Assembly (NCBI GenBank): GCA_023441125.1
Contig: JAEZQV010000392.1
Location: forward strand, 1-18,174
Length of the DNA stretch: 18,174 nucleotides
DNA from: Bacillota bacterium
Lineage (GTDB): Bacteria > Bacillota_C > Negativicutes > Sporomusales > Sporomusaceae
Reading direction: 5' to 3'
The notes beneath the pieces were generated by a model, which made no database searches, was not told the origin of the DNA, and was given only the letters and a program-made list of their open reading frames with translations. Position numbers and translations under genes: made by a program. Shown here piece by piece: positions 1-6,269 of this stretch (the first letter of the stretch is position 1; every line of letters starts with the position of its first letter).

Positions 1-2
1 TG

Positions 3-71
3 TTTAATCCGCACACCGGTGAGCTTAGTGTTGTTATCAATGGTTACGGTCACACCCTGAAAACGAAATAG
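3..71 (+). CDS. C-terminal end of an upstream gene (partial)
   Basis: An open frame enters the window at base 3 and stops at TAG 69-71, giving 22 residues that begin FNPHTGEL and end KTK. The other two forward frames are a stop-containing frame and a hydrophobic, less protein-like one. A strong intrinsic terminator starts 11 bases after the stop, as expected at the end of a gene. Too little is visible to name a family. Confidence 0.45.
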   Translation, partial: FNPHTGELSVVINGYGHTLKTK

Positions 72-81
72 CGATAATGAG

Positions 82-124
82 AAATGTCTCAGTCCTGGCG
101 GAATACCGGGGGAGACATTTTTTT
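82..124 (+). terminator. Intrinsic terminator of the upstream gene
   Basis: The arms AAATGTCTC (82-90) and GAGACATTT (112-120) pair perfectly over 9 bp. An inner CGG/CCG helix (99-101 with 106-108) closes on an AATA loop, and a run of T follows to 124. This is a textbook rho-independent terminator read on the plus strand. Confidence 0.85.
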
Positions 125-300
125 ATAGTAATTGCACTCTTTAGCTATGGGCCGGTATGTTTTCCACCCGGCATACACCGTGAAAAAACTTAATTTCCTA
201 TCCTTAACAGGCGGGAACTTTCGCCAGGCTATGGGGATGAAAGGCCCTGAAAGACCGCTAGCAGCGGCCAATAAGATGACCGAGAAGGGAGAGCACTAAA
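125..300 (+). other. Leader region before the HAD gene, structured, no gene seen
   Basis: About 175 bases lie between the upstream terminator and the HAD start. It holds several short hairpins: GTATG/CATAC around 155-177, GGCG/CGCC at 210-213 and 222-225, and CCGCT/AGCGG at 255-259 and 263-267. The ribosome site AAGGGAG lies near 285-291. No convincing -35/-10 pair stands out (TTGCAC at 132-137 with TATGTT at 156-161 is weak). The minus-strand open frame across it lacks a ribosome site and looks like a chance frame. I could not match the region to a known riboswitch class. Confidence 0.3.
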
Positions 301-993
301 ATGAATATCAATAAAATTAAAATTGAAGCCGTGATTTTTGACTTGGACGGAACTTTGGTAGACAGTGAGCCCAACTACTTTGCGTCGGACCGGAGACTGC
401 TGGCCGAGTACGGCATTTATAACTTGGACGAGGAATTGAAAACCAAATATGTCGGCTTTGGCTCGCGCGAGATGATGGAGGATATCAAAAGAAACTATCC
501 TATTGCCGAAACTATTGATAATTTAATGCTGAAAAAGAACAGCTACTATATTGAGATCGCTCAAGCCAACACCGTCGTCTTTCCCGAAATGCTGAGATTC
601 CTGGAAAATCTAAAACAAAATGGCTACCCGGTCGCCGTTGCCTCGGGTTCCTCCCCCACGGTTATCGAGATGGTTTTGTCGGTAACCAACACCCGGCACT
701 ATTTTGATATCGTGCTGTCTGCCGAGCAGGTGGCCAAAGGGAAACCGGCGCCTGATATTTTTCTGGAAGCAGCCAGACGGCTGGGAATCGCTGCCGGGAA
801 CTGCCTGGTGGTGGAAGACTCGCACTATGGCGTAGAAGCGGCAAAAAATGCGGCTATGCATTGTATTGCCATACCGTATCTGCTGCAAGAACCGCTGCAT
901 GCCAGTTTTAGCAAGGCAGACATGGTATTCAAACAGGGCATCGCAGCGTTCACTGCGGACAAGGCACTTGCATGGATTAATGATAGAAGGTAG
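301..993 (+). CDS. HAD superfamily phosphatase, subfamily IA
   Basis: A 230-residue haloacid-dehalogenase-type hydrolase, expected to remove phosphate from a small cytosolic phosphoester with Mg2+. All four HAD motifs are present: motif I VIFDLDGTLVDSEP with nucleophile D14 and acid D16; motif II Ser115 in VASGS; motif III Lys148 in GKPAPD; motif IV E172-D173 in VVEDSHYGVEAA. A helical cap lies between residues about 20 and 95. Length and GKPAPD match the beta-phosphoglucomutase / phosphoglycolate-phosphatase / 6-phosphogluconate-phosphatase group, which sequence alone does not resolve. The ATG at 301 follows AAGGGAG with about 9 bases between. It is transcribed in the same direction as lrgAB, but 146 bases and a possible promoter separate them. 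Family certain, substrate unknown. Confidence 0.9.
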   Translation: MNINKIKIEAVIFDLDGTLVDSEPNYFASDRRLLAEYGIYNLDEELKTKYVGFGSREMMEDIKRNYPIAETIDNLMLKKNSYYIEIAQANTVVFPEMLRFLENLKQNGYPVAVASGSSPTVIEMVLSVTNTRHYFDIVLSAEQVAKGKPAPDIFLEAARRLGIAAGNCLVVEDSHYGVEAAKNAAMHCIAIPYLLQEPLHASFSKADMVFKQGIAAFTADKALAWINDRR

Positions 994-1055
994 TCTTTGC
1001 TAAGGTACATACCAAAACAAACGGGCAATGAGTCGTGCTTCGATGCTTTTATAGC

Positions 1056-1084
1056 TTGCATGTATACCTTACATACGTTATAAG
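1056..1084 (+). promoter_or_regulatory. Possible sigma-A promoter of lrgAB
   Basis: TTGCAT at 1056-1061 and TATAAG at 1079-1084 are separated by exactly 17 bases and lie about 55 bases before the lrgA ATG. The -10 matches 5 of 6 consensus bases and the -35 only 3 of 6, so this is a fair candidate, not a certain one. Confidence 0.4.
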
Positions 1085-1139
1085 TATTTCATTCTTTTTT
1101 CAATCCACTGTAAACTATAACACATAAGAGGTGGAGAAA

Positions 1140-1517
1140 ATGAAATACTTGCGATTGTCCTGGCAAGTCATGCTGCTATGCGGTATTAACTGGTTGGGCG
1201 CAACTATATCCCGAAGTTTAAATATCGGTATTCCCGGCAGTATTATTGGTATGGCCTTTCTGCTTTTATTGCTGGCCTGTAAAGTAATTGACCTGAAGTG
1301 GATAGAAGCGGGCGTCAGCTTCTTGCTTGCTGAGTTGTTGCTGTTCTTTATTCCTTCGTCTGTTGGCATAATTGAATATAAGAATTCATTTAGCAACCCT
1401 GTTTTACTTAGTTTACTGTTCACAATTGTGTCCAGTACCGTGGCCGTCCTGGCTTTCGTCATTCTGGCGGCAGAAGTGGTGAGCCGCCGGCGCAGTAAGG
1501 GGGACCGGTTATGCTGA
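1140..1517 (+). CDS. lrgA: LrgA/CidA family membrane protein
   Basis: A 125-residue, highly hydrophobic protein with about four membrane segments (from roughly residue 7 to 118) and a basic C-terminus (SRRRSKGD). It fits the LrgA/CidA/YohJ family by size, topology and its partner LrgB directly downstream. The family was first described as holin-like regulators of murein hydrolases; later work ties LrgAB/CidAB to export or import of small carboxylates such as pyruvate. I chose ATG 1140, not the in-frame GTG at 1131, because the GTG lies inside the ribosome site AGAGGTGG (1127-1134). The stop overlaps the start of lrgB by 7 bases, which implies translational coupling. Confidence 0.85.
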   Translation: MKYLRLSWQVMLLCGINWLGATISRSLNIGIPGSIIGMAFLLLLLACKVIDLKWIEAGVSFLLAELLLFFIPSSVGIIEYKNSFSNPVLLSLLFTIVSSTVAVLAFVILAAEVVSRRRSKGDRLC

Positions 1518-2194
1518 TAGTATTCAGCCTGTGGCTGACTGTTGCTGTGTACGCAGGCGCCAAACGGCTTTATCGCTGGACGAATTACTTAATTTTATCG
1601 CCGCTGGTAGTCTGCCCGGCAGTGATAATTACGGTGTTAGGAACTGCTTCCGTATCTTACTCTTCCTATTACACCGGCGGGCACTTTTTGAGCTATATGC
1701 TGGAGCCGGCCACGGTGGCAATGGCCGTTCCGATCTATAAATACAGGCGCCTCATCCGGACTTATGTAACGGAAATAATAATCAGTGTAATCGGTGCCGC
1801 CATGGTTGCCATTGTGACATCTGTGGCCATCGCCGAGCAACTGGGCGTAAATTCACAGCTGGCCGCCAGCCTGGCTCCACGGTCGGTCACAACGCCGTTA
1901 GCCATTAACGTTTCCCGGATGCTAGGCGGCAATCCGACGCTAACTGCCGTGTTTGTTATCATTACCGGTCTGACCGGAGCCGTACTGACTTCCCTGTTGT
2001 TAAAATGGGTTAAGCGTCCGATTACGCAAGGAATGATGTTCGGCATATCCGCGCATGGCACCGGCTTGGCAAAGGCCTATGAACGGGGAGCGCTGGAAGG
2101 GGCGGTTGCCAGTATTGCCATGGTGTTCATGGGATTGGCAACCATCGCAATAGCACCGTTGCTTGTCCCGGGCTGCCTGCGGTTTTTTGGTTAA
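1511..2194 (+). CDS. lrgB: LrgB/CidB family carboxylate membrane protein
   Basis: A 227-residue membrane protein with six or more hydrophobic segments. Family signatures are clear: GTASVSYSSYYTGG (about 43-56), the LEPATVAMAVPIYK stretch (about 63-76), LAPRSVTTPLAI (about 119-130) and SAHGTGLAKAYERG (about 179-192). Bacterial LrgB pairs with LrgA; the plant chloroplast homologue PLGG1, an LrgA-LrgB fusion, carries glycolate and D-glycerate. That makes hydroxyacid or pyruvate transport the likely role here, especially beside so many hydroxyacid genes. The start ATG 1511 overlaps the end of lrgA and has ribosome site AAGGGGGA at 1497-1504. A strong terminator follows the stop. Confidence 0.92.
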   Translation: MLIVFSLWLTVAVYAGAKRLYRWTNYLILSPLVVCPAVIITVLGTASVSYSSYYTGGHFLSYMLEPATVAMAVPIYKYRRLIRTYVTEIIISVIGAAMVAIVTSVAIAEQLGVNSQLAASLAPRSVTTPLAINVSRMLGGNPTLTAVFVIITGLTGAVLTSLLLKWVKRPITQGMMFGISAHGTGLAKAYERGALEGAVASIAMVFMGLATIAIAPLLVPGCLRFFG

Positions 2195-2209
2195 ACAACA
2201 ATAGGGAGC

Positions 2210-2270
2210 AAACAGCCTCAGCCCTTGTCGCTAACAGCGTCAAAGGCTGAGGCTGTTTCTTCGCTGTTTT
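2210..2270 (+). terminator. Intrinsic terminator after lrgAB
   Basis: A 14-bp perfect stem pairs AAACAGCCTCAGCC (2210-2223) with GGCTGAGGCTGTTT (2245-2258). The loop holds a smaller CGCT/AGCG helix. T-rich sequence follows. It closes the lrgAB unit and insulates it from the racemase promoter. Confidence 0.85.
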
Positions 2271-2294
2271 GATAAAAAATCTGAAAAATTACTA

Positions 2295-2323
2295 TTTACA
2301 TTTAATTTGAAACATGGGATAAT
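2295..2323 (+). promoter_or_regulatory. Promoter of the racemase-BASS-GlcG unit
   Basis: TTTACA (2295-2300, 5 of 6 to the -35 consensus), a 17-base spacer, and GATAAT (2318-2323, 5 of 6 to the -10 consensus) preceded by TGG, which makes an extended -10. It directly follows the lrgAB terminator and would start transcription near 2330. Confidence 0.7.
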
Positions 2324-2349
2324 GTGACTAGATCAAACATAGGATGTAG

Positions 2350-2374
2350 CACGTTATACATACTATATAACGTG
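2350..2374 (+). promoter_or_regulatory. Palindromic operator candidate upstream of the racemase gene
   Basis: CACGTTATA (2350-2358) and TATAACGTG (2366-2374) are perfect 9-base inverted arms around a 7-base centre. The site lies about 20-45 bases downstream of the predicted start point and just before the ribosome site AGAGGAGG (about 2378-2385). It could be a repressor roadblock or, as RNA, a hairpin next to the ribosome site. The FadR/GntR protein encoded at 4619 is the obvious local candidate to bind it, but that is inference. Confidence 0.5.
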
Positions 2375-2392
2375 AAAAGAGGAGGATTTACT

Positions 2393-3064
2393 ATGAAAGT
2401 AGCTCTGGTGTATACCAGCACTACCCCGGAATTAATTGAGCTGGTGGAAAAAGAGGTTCGGCAATTACTGCCGCAGGGTACGGAGGTCATCAGCAATCAG
2501 GACCCGTCGATTCTGGCCGAAGTACGGGAGGCAGGCTATGTTACGGCGCCGCCGGCGGCCAGACTCGTCGGCATGTATATGAAAGCGGTGGGCGAAGGGG
2601 CTGACGCTATTCTCAATATCTGTTCATCGGTAGGCGAGGTTGCCGATGCCGCGCAGGCTATTGGCCGGTATACCGGTATTCCCATCGTCCGTATCGACGA
2701 AGAGATGTGCCGTGAGGCGGTGCGTCAAGGGACACGTATCGGCGTGATGGCTACCCTGCCGACAACGCTGGCGCCAACGAAAAACACCATCCTGCGGGTT
2801 GCACGGGAAATGAACAAACGGGTAGAATTGGTTGACGTTTTGGTTGACGGTGCTTTTGGACTTGATCAGGAACAGTTCAAAGGACTGATGACCAAGTATG
2901 CGACCGCAGTCAGCGACAAGGTCGATGTAATTTTGTTTGCCCAAGGTTCCATGGCCTACTGTGAAGAATATATCCAGCAAAAGTGCGGCAAACCGGTGCT
3001 GTCCAGCCCGAGATTCGGTGCGGCGGCACTGAAAGAGGCGCTGGTGAACAAAGGTTTGTTATAA
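2393..3064 (+). CDS. Asp/Glu/hydantoin racemase-superfamily protein lacking the second Cys
   Basis: A 223-residue two-lobed protein of the Asp/Glu/hydantoin racemase fold. The N-lobe motif is LNICSSVGEVADAA with candidate catalytic Cys77. In the C-lobe, where racemases carry GCT with the second cysteine, this protein reads VILFAQGSMAY, with Gln184 at about the expected position. Two-base racemization is therefore doubtful. A one-cysteine lyase, decarboxylase or isomerase role, or an unusual racemase, is possible. I chose ATG 2393, with strong ribosome site AGAGGAGG, over an upstream in-frame start that would span the promoter and operator. It is the first gene of a unit with the BASS transporter 38 bases downstream, suggesting that its substrate is an imported carboxylate. 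Substrate unknown. Confidence 0.75.
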   Translation: MKVALVYTSTTPELIELVEKEVRQLLPQGTEVISNQDPSILAEVREAGYVTAPPAARLVGMYMKAVGEGADAILNICSSVGEVADAAQAIGRYTGIPIVRIDEEMCREAVRQGTRIGVMATLPTTLAPTKNTILRVAREMNKRVELVDVLVDGAFGLDQEQFKGLMTKYATAVSDKVDVILFAQGSMAYCEEYIQQKCGKPVLSSPRFGAAALKEALVNKGLL

Positions 3065-3102
3065 TACGCTAAGGGGTTTATAAAACTGAAGGAGCGACGA
3101 AA

Positions 3103-4077
3103 ATGTTAGAAAAATTGGGAAATATCGTAAAATTTATTACGAAATATTTTTCTGTGTGGATTATTCTGGGGGTTATTGCCGCTTATTATAATCCGGCACC
3201 ATTTAAACCGTTATCCAAATATGTTCCTTATTGTATTATGGCGGTAATGCTGAGTATGGGCCTTACTGTATCAATAGGCGACTTTAAACTGGTTTTCTCA
3301 CGCCCTAAAGATGTATTCTGGGGTATCGTTCTGCGCTATATGATCATGCCCTTTATCGCTTTTCTGTTGACCAAGCTCCTTGGCTTACCGCCGGTCTTGG
3401 CCGCCGGCCTGATCCTTGTGGGCTGCTGCCCCAGTGGCGTAGCCAGCAATGTTATGACCTTTCTGGCCAAGGGCGACACGGCGCTGTCGATTACTGTTTC
3501 TTCCATCAATACCATAATTGCGCCCTTTATTACGCCCTTTATGTTTGCCTTTTTGGTTGGCTCGATCGTTCCGGTTGACGCCGGCGCCATTTTGCTGGAT
3601 ATCCTCAAAATTGTGCTGGTACCGGTATGTCTAGGGGCAGCGATACGCGGTCTGGCATCGGACTTTGTCGATAAGCTTATGCCGGTTATCCCCATTGTTT
3701 CCGTTATTGCTATATTTGTTACGACAAGTTCGGGCTTTGCTCTCAGCGCCGGCTCGCTGGCCAATGTTGCGATAATTGCTGTTTTCGCCGTAGTTTTGCA
3801 TAATACACTTGGTCTTACAACCGGGTATTGGGCGGCGCGCGGTGTCGGCATGCCGCACTACAAAGCCAAGGCGCTTAGTTTTGAAATCGGTATGGAAAAT
3901 GGCGGACTGGCCATGGCGCTGGCGCTGGCGCATCTTGCACCATTGGCATTCATACCTGCCGCCATATTTAATTTGGTGCATAATCTTACCGGTCCCATGC
4001 TGGCCAGCTACTGGCGTGATCAGGAAGAAAAGAAAGAAATGGCTTCTGCAAATGAACAACGCACGCTGCCATCGTAA
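3103..4077 (+). CDS. BASS family (bile acid:Na+ symporter-like) carboxylate transporter
   Basis: A 324-residue membrane protein with about nine or ten hydrophobic segments. Family signatures include GCCPSGVASNVMTFLAKGD (about 107-125) and EIGMENGGLAMALALAH (about 261-277), the two discontinuous-helix regions that hold Na+ and substrate in BASS proteins. Characterised relatives carry bile acids, pyruvate, 2-oxo acids and pantoate. A carboxylate is the likely cargo here. The C-terminal tail is charged and cytosolic. The start ATG 3103 follows GAAGGAGC. It lies between the racemase-like gene and the GlcG-like gene, so it probably imports the compound those two act on. Confidence 0.88.
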   Translation: MLEKLGNIVKFITKYFSVWIILGVIAAYYNPAPFKPLSKYVPYCIMAVMLSMGLTVSIGDFKLVFSRPKDVFWGIVLRYMIMPFIAFLLTKLLGLPPVLAAGLILVGCCPSGVASNVMTFLAKGDTALSITVSSINTIIAPFITPFMFAFLVGSIVPVDAGAILLDILKIVLVPVCLGAAIRGLASDFVDKLMPVIPIVSVIAIFVTTSSGFALSAGSLANVAIIAVFAVVLHNTLGLTTGYWAARGVGMPHYKAKALSFEIGMENGGLAMALALAHLAPLAFIPAAIFNLVHNLTGPMLASYWRDQEEKKEMASANEQRTLPS

Positions 4078-4120
4078 AATCTGCCCGCTAAAGGAGCGGG
4101 GTCATTAGGAGGTGACGATA

Positions 4121-4531
4121 TTGAATAATATTACTCTTACGCTGGCGAAAAAGCTGGGACATTATGCAGAAGAGCTTGTGACCCGCGAGTATGGTATGAA
4201 ACCGTTTAGTGTAGCAATTTGCGATAAAGACGGCTTTTTGATTTTATTTAATAAACTGGACGGCGCCAAATTGCTGACCATCAATCTGACGCCCAATAAA
4301 GCCTATACCGCTGCCCGGATGGGAGTCCCTACGGCTGATTTTTTACGGCGGCTGCAGCAGGAAAATCTTAATGTTGCCTACTTTGCGGATGATAAGTTTG
4401 TGGGGATGCCGGGCGGTGTACCGGTCTATAACGACAGGCAGCAGCTTATCGGGGCAGTCGGGATTGGCGGGTTAAAAGAAGACGGCGAAGTAGCCGCTAA
4501 AGTGGCCGCAGCCGTGGCTGATTTTTTCTGA
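4121..4531 (+). CDS. GlcG/HbpS family protein (Haem_degrading domain)
   Basis: A 136-residue single-domain protein of the GlcG/HbpS/PduO-C family. The diagnostic pattern is the glycine-rich end GMPGGVPVYNDRQQLIGAVG followed by IGGLKEDGEVAAKVAAA, with the N-terminal ALTLAKKLG-like helix typical of the fold. The family occurs in glycolate oxidase (glc) and diol-dehydratase clusters; its biochemical role is not settled (haem or cobalamin binding has been shown for some members). I prefer the TTG start at 4121, which has ribosome site TAGGAGGTG (about 4106-4114) at proper spacing; the in-frame GTG at 4112 lies inside that site. Last gene of the racemase unit; no terminator is visible before the regulator gene. 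Confidence 0.8.
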   Translation: MNNITLTLAKKLGHYAEELVTREYGMKPFSVAICDKDGFLILFNKLDGAKLLTINLTPNKAYTAARMGVPTADFLRRLQQENLNVAYFADDKFVGMPGGVPVYNDRQQLIGAVGIGGLKEDGEVAAKVAAAVADFF

Positions 4532-4558
4532 CGGTATTTATCACATGGTGTCTTATGA

Positions 4559-4588
4559 TTGTTTTGGACCAACGTATGATGTTATACT
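4559..4588 (+). promoter_or_regulatory. Promoter of the GntR-aldolase-BKACE-kinase operon, with operator inside
   Basis: TTGTTT (4559-4564) and TATACT (4583-4588, 5 of 6) are 18 bases apart. The odd palindrome TTGGACCAA (4564-4572) lies in the spacer. A longer inverted repeat, TTTTGGACC (4562-4570) with GGTCCAAAA (4611-4619), brackets the promoter and ends on the A of the regulator's start codon. This arrangement suggests autoregulation by the downstream FadR/GntR protein. Confidence 0.55.
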
Positions 4589-4618
4589 GGAAACACAACT
4601 ATCATCAGGGGGTCCAAA

Positions 4619-5335
4619 ATGGTAACAGAATCTTTTTTAAAGGAAATAGGCGGGAAATCTGTTGTCGAACAGATTGTCGATAATGTTACAAATGCTATTA
4701 TTAACGGAGAACTGAAACCGGGTGATAAGATCCCGACGGAAAACGAGCTCTGTGCGTCCATGGGGGTCGGCAGAAATTCTGTACGCGAAGCAATTAAAAT
4801 CTTAGAAGCATATGGTGTCCTGACCATCAAACGGGCTGAAGGGACTTTTGTAAAACAAGGTTTTGACAGCAAAATGCTCTACCCTGTTTTGTACGGGATC
4901 ATCCTGCAAAAAGATTCTGCCAATCAAATTATCGAATTGCGAAAAGTAATCGACGTCGGGATTCTTCAGCTGGCGATCGATAAGCTGGATTTGGACTCCC
5001 TGCATAAAGCAGAGCGGGTCATGCAGGAACTCGAACAAAAAATGTCTGCAGTCACTGCGGACGCCAACGCGATCTTTGAAGCCGATACCGCTTTTCACCG
5101 GGTGCTTGCCGCTATTACGCAAAATGCGCTTTTGGAAGGAATTTGCGCCTATGTTGATCAGATTACCAAGAAATCCAGGCTGAAAGCCATAGAAAACTTC
5201 CTGAACGACAAAGCGACAGAGCAGTTTTTGCTTATGCACCGGGAAATGTTGCGGGTATTAAAGGAAAAAGACCGGACGAAGATCAATGAAGTGGTGGAAA
5301 ATCATTATCAATATTGGGAAAAAGTAAAAGAGTAA
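4619..5335 (+). CDS. FadR-subfamily GntR transcription regulator (FCD domain)
   Basis: A 238-residue repressor-type regulator. The N-terminal winged helix-turn-helix (about 14-80) shows LKPGDKIPTENELCASMGVG, then NSVREAIKILEAYGVL and the wing KRAEGTFVKQG. The C-terminal all-helical FCD domain (about 100-233) carries the usual metal/ligand residues: D156 and H160 in EADTAFHRVL, H207 in LLMHREML, H229 in VENHYQYW. FCD regulators commonly sense small carboxylates or acid sugars (LldR, GntR, UxuR, DgoR types), matching the operon content. ATG 4619 follows CAGGGGG. Only 50 bases separate it from the aldolase gene, so it is probably co-transcribed and self-regulated through the dyads at 4562-4619. 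Confidence 0.92.
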   Translation: MVTESFLKEIGGKSVVEQIVDNVTNAIINGELKPGDKIPTENELCASMGVGRNSVREAIKILEAYGVLTIKRAEGTFVKQGFDSKMLYPVLYGIILQKDSANQIIELRKVIDVGILQLAIDKLDLDSLHKAERVMQELEQKMSAVTADANAIFEADTAFHRVLAAITQNALLEGICAYVDQITKKSRLKAIENFLNDKATEQFLLMHREMLRVLKEKDRTKINEVVENHYQYWEKVKE

Positions 5336-5385
5336 GCAGGTGGCGGAAACCGGTCTTACACAAAACCAACTAAGGGGAATCAAGT

Positions 5386-6225
5386 GTGCTGGTAAATTTT
5401 GAGGATATGCTCAGGATAGCTTATAGTAATCACTATGCCGTAGGCTCCTTTAACGGCTATAATTATGAAACCTTTCGCGGGATCATTGCGGCCGGAGCCG
5501 AGACCAACATGCCGGTTATCCTGGCTTTGGGCGGCAAATACCTGCAGAATATGCCTTTGGAGGCGGCCTATGCCCTGGCCAAAAGTCTGGGCGGGGACAG
5601 CGAAGCACTGCTTTGCCTGCATCTCGATCATTGCAGCGAGCTGGATACCGTGTTCCGGGCCATTCGCGCCGGTTTTGGCTCGGTTATGTATGATGGCTCG
5701 GCGCTGCCCTTTGCCGAGAATGTACAGAATACCAAATTAGTCTGCCAAATGGCGCATGCCTGTGGTGTGTCGGTAGAAGCCGAGCTGGGCTGTCTGGCTG
5801 CCGGCGACCGTTCCCACGAAGGTTCGACGGCCGATAGGCAGATATACACGCAACCCGCTTTGGCAGAGCAGTTTGTGGCCGCAACGGGTGTCGATGCCCT
5901 GGCGGTTTCGATTGGCACCGTGCATGGCCTTTATAAAGAAGAACCGGATATCCGTCTGGATATACTGGCCCAGATTAAGGACCGCGTAGCGGTGCCGCTT
6001 GTCCTCCACGGCGGCTCGGGGTTGGCGGAAAAGGATATTTTAGGCTGCATAGCCCGGGGCATTGCCAAGATTAATGTCAACACGGAAATTTCGGTGTATG
6101 CCGTCGAAAAGACGGCGGTGCTGCTGGCGGCTGACAAGCCGCATTTTTCCGAGTTATCCTTACGCCAGACAGGGTATGTAAAAGAGGTTGTGAAAAAGTA
6201 TATAGCTTTTTTTAGCCGGCGCTGA
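5386..6225 (+). CDS. Class II (zinc) fructose/tagatose-bisphosphate aldolase family
   Basis: A 279-residue class II aldolase of the short GatY/KbaY/IolJ type, expected to cleave or form a C-C bond with dihydroxyacetone phosphate as the enediolate partner. Catalytic residues are all in place: D81-H82 in LHLDHCSE, E132 in VEAELG, H180 in SIGTVHGLY, H208 in VLHGGSGL, and the phosphate-binding loops GGSG (209-212) and NVNTE (230-234). Zinc ligands are H82, H180 and H208. The GTG start at 5386 has ribosome site AAGGGGAA (5372-5379). Its neighbours (regulator, BKACE, acid-sugar kinase) argue against a glycolytic role; a phosphorylated sugar acid, as for IolJ, is more likely. Family certain, substrate unknown. 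Confidence 0.9.
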   Translation: MLVNFEDMLRIAYSNHYAVGSFNGYNYETFRGIIAAGAETNMPVILALGGKYLQNMPLEAAYALAKSLGGDSEALLCLHLDHCSELDTVFRAIRAGFGSVMYDGSALPFAENVQNTKLVCQMAHACGVSVEAELGCLAAGDRSHEGSTADRQIYTQPALAEQFVAATGVDALAVSIGTVHGLYKEEPDIRLDILAQIKDRVAVPLVLHGGSGLAEKDILGCIARGIAKINVNTEISVYAVEKTAVLLAADKPHFSELSLRQTGYVKEVVKKYIAFFSRR

Positions 6226-6269
6226 GCGTACGGCTCTTTTGTCCGGGTTTTGTCAGAGGAGGGGAAAAA

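Noticed and set aside
89..271. Minus-strand 60-residue open frame in the HAD leader
   Set aside because: It has no ribosome site, overlaps the upstream gene's terminator and has no protein-like pattern; it is a chance frame.
200..300. c-di-GMP (GEMM) or ykkC-type riboswitch before the HAD gene
   Set aside because: Some short matches (ACAGG..., ...GACCGAG) exist, but the conserved cores are missing and the paired elements do not fold in the right order.
610..1061. Minus-strand open frames across the HAD gene
   Set aside because: They are shadows of an intact plus-strand gene with all four HAD motifs.
3336..4059. Long minus-strand open frames inside the BASS gene, and a plus-strand frame at 3809-4108
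   Set aside because: They lack ribosome sites and lie wholly within a well-supported membrane protein gene.
4112..4120. GTG 4112 as start of the GlcG-like gene
   Set aside because: It falls inside the AGGAGGTG ribosome site; TTG 4121 has correct spacing.
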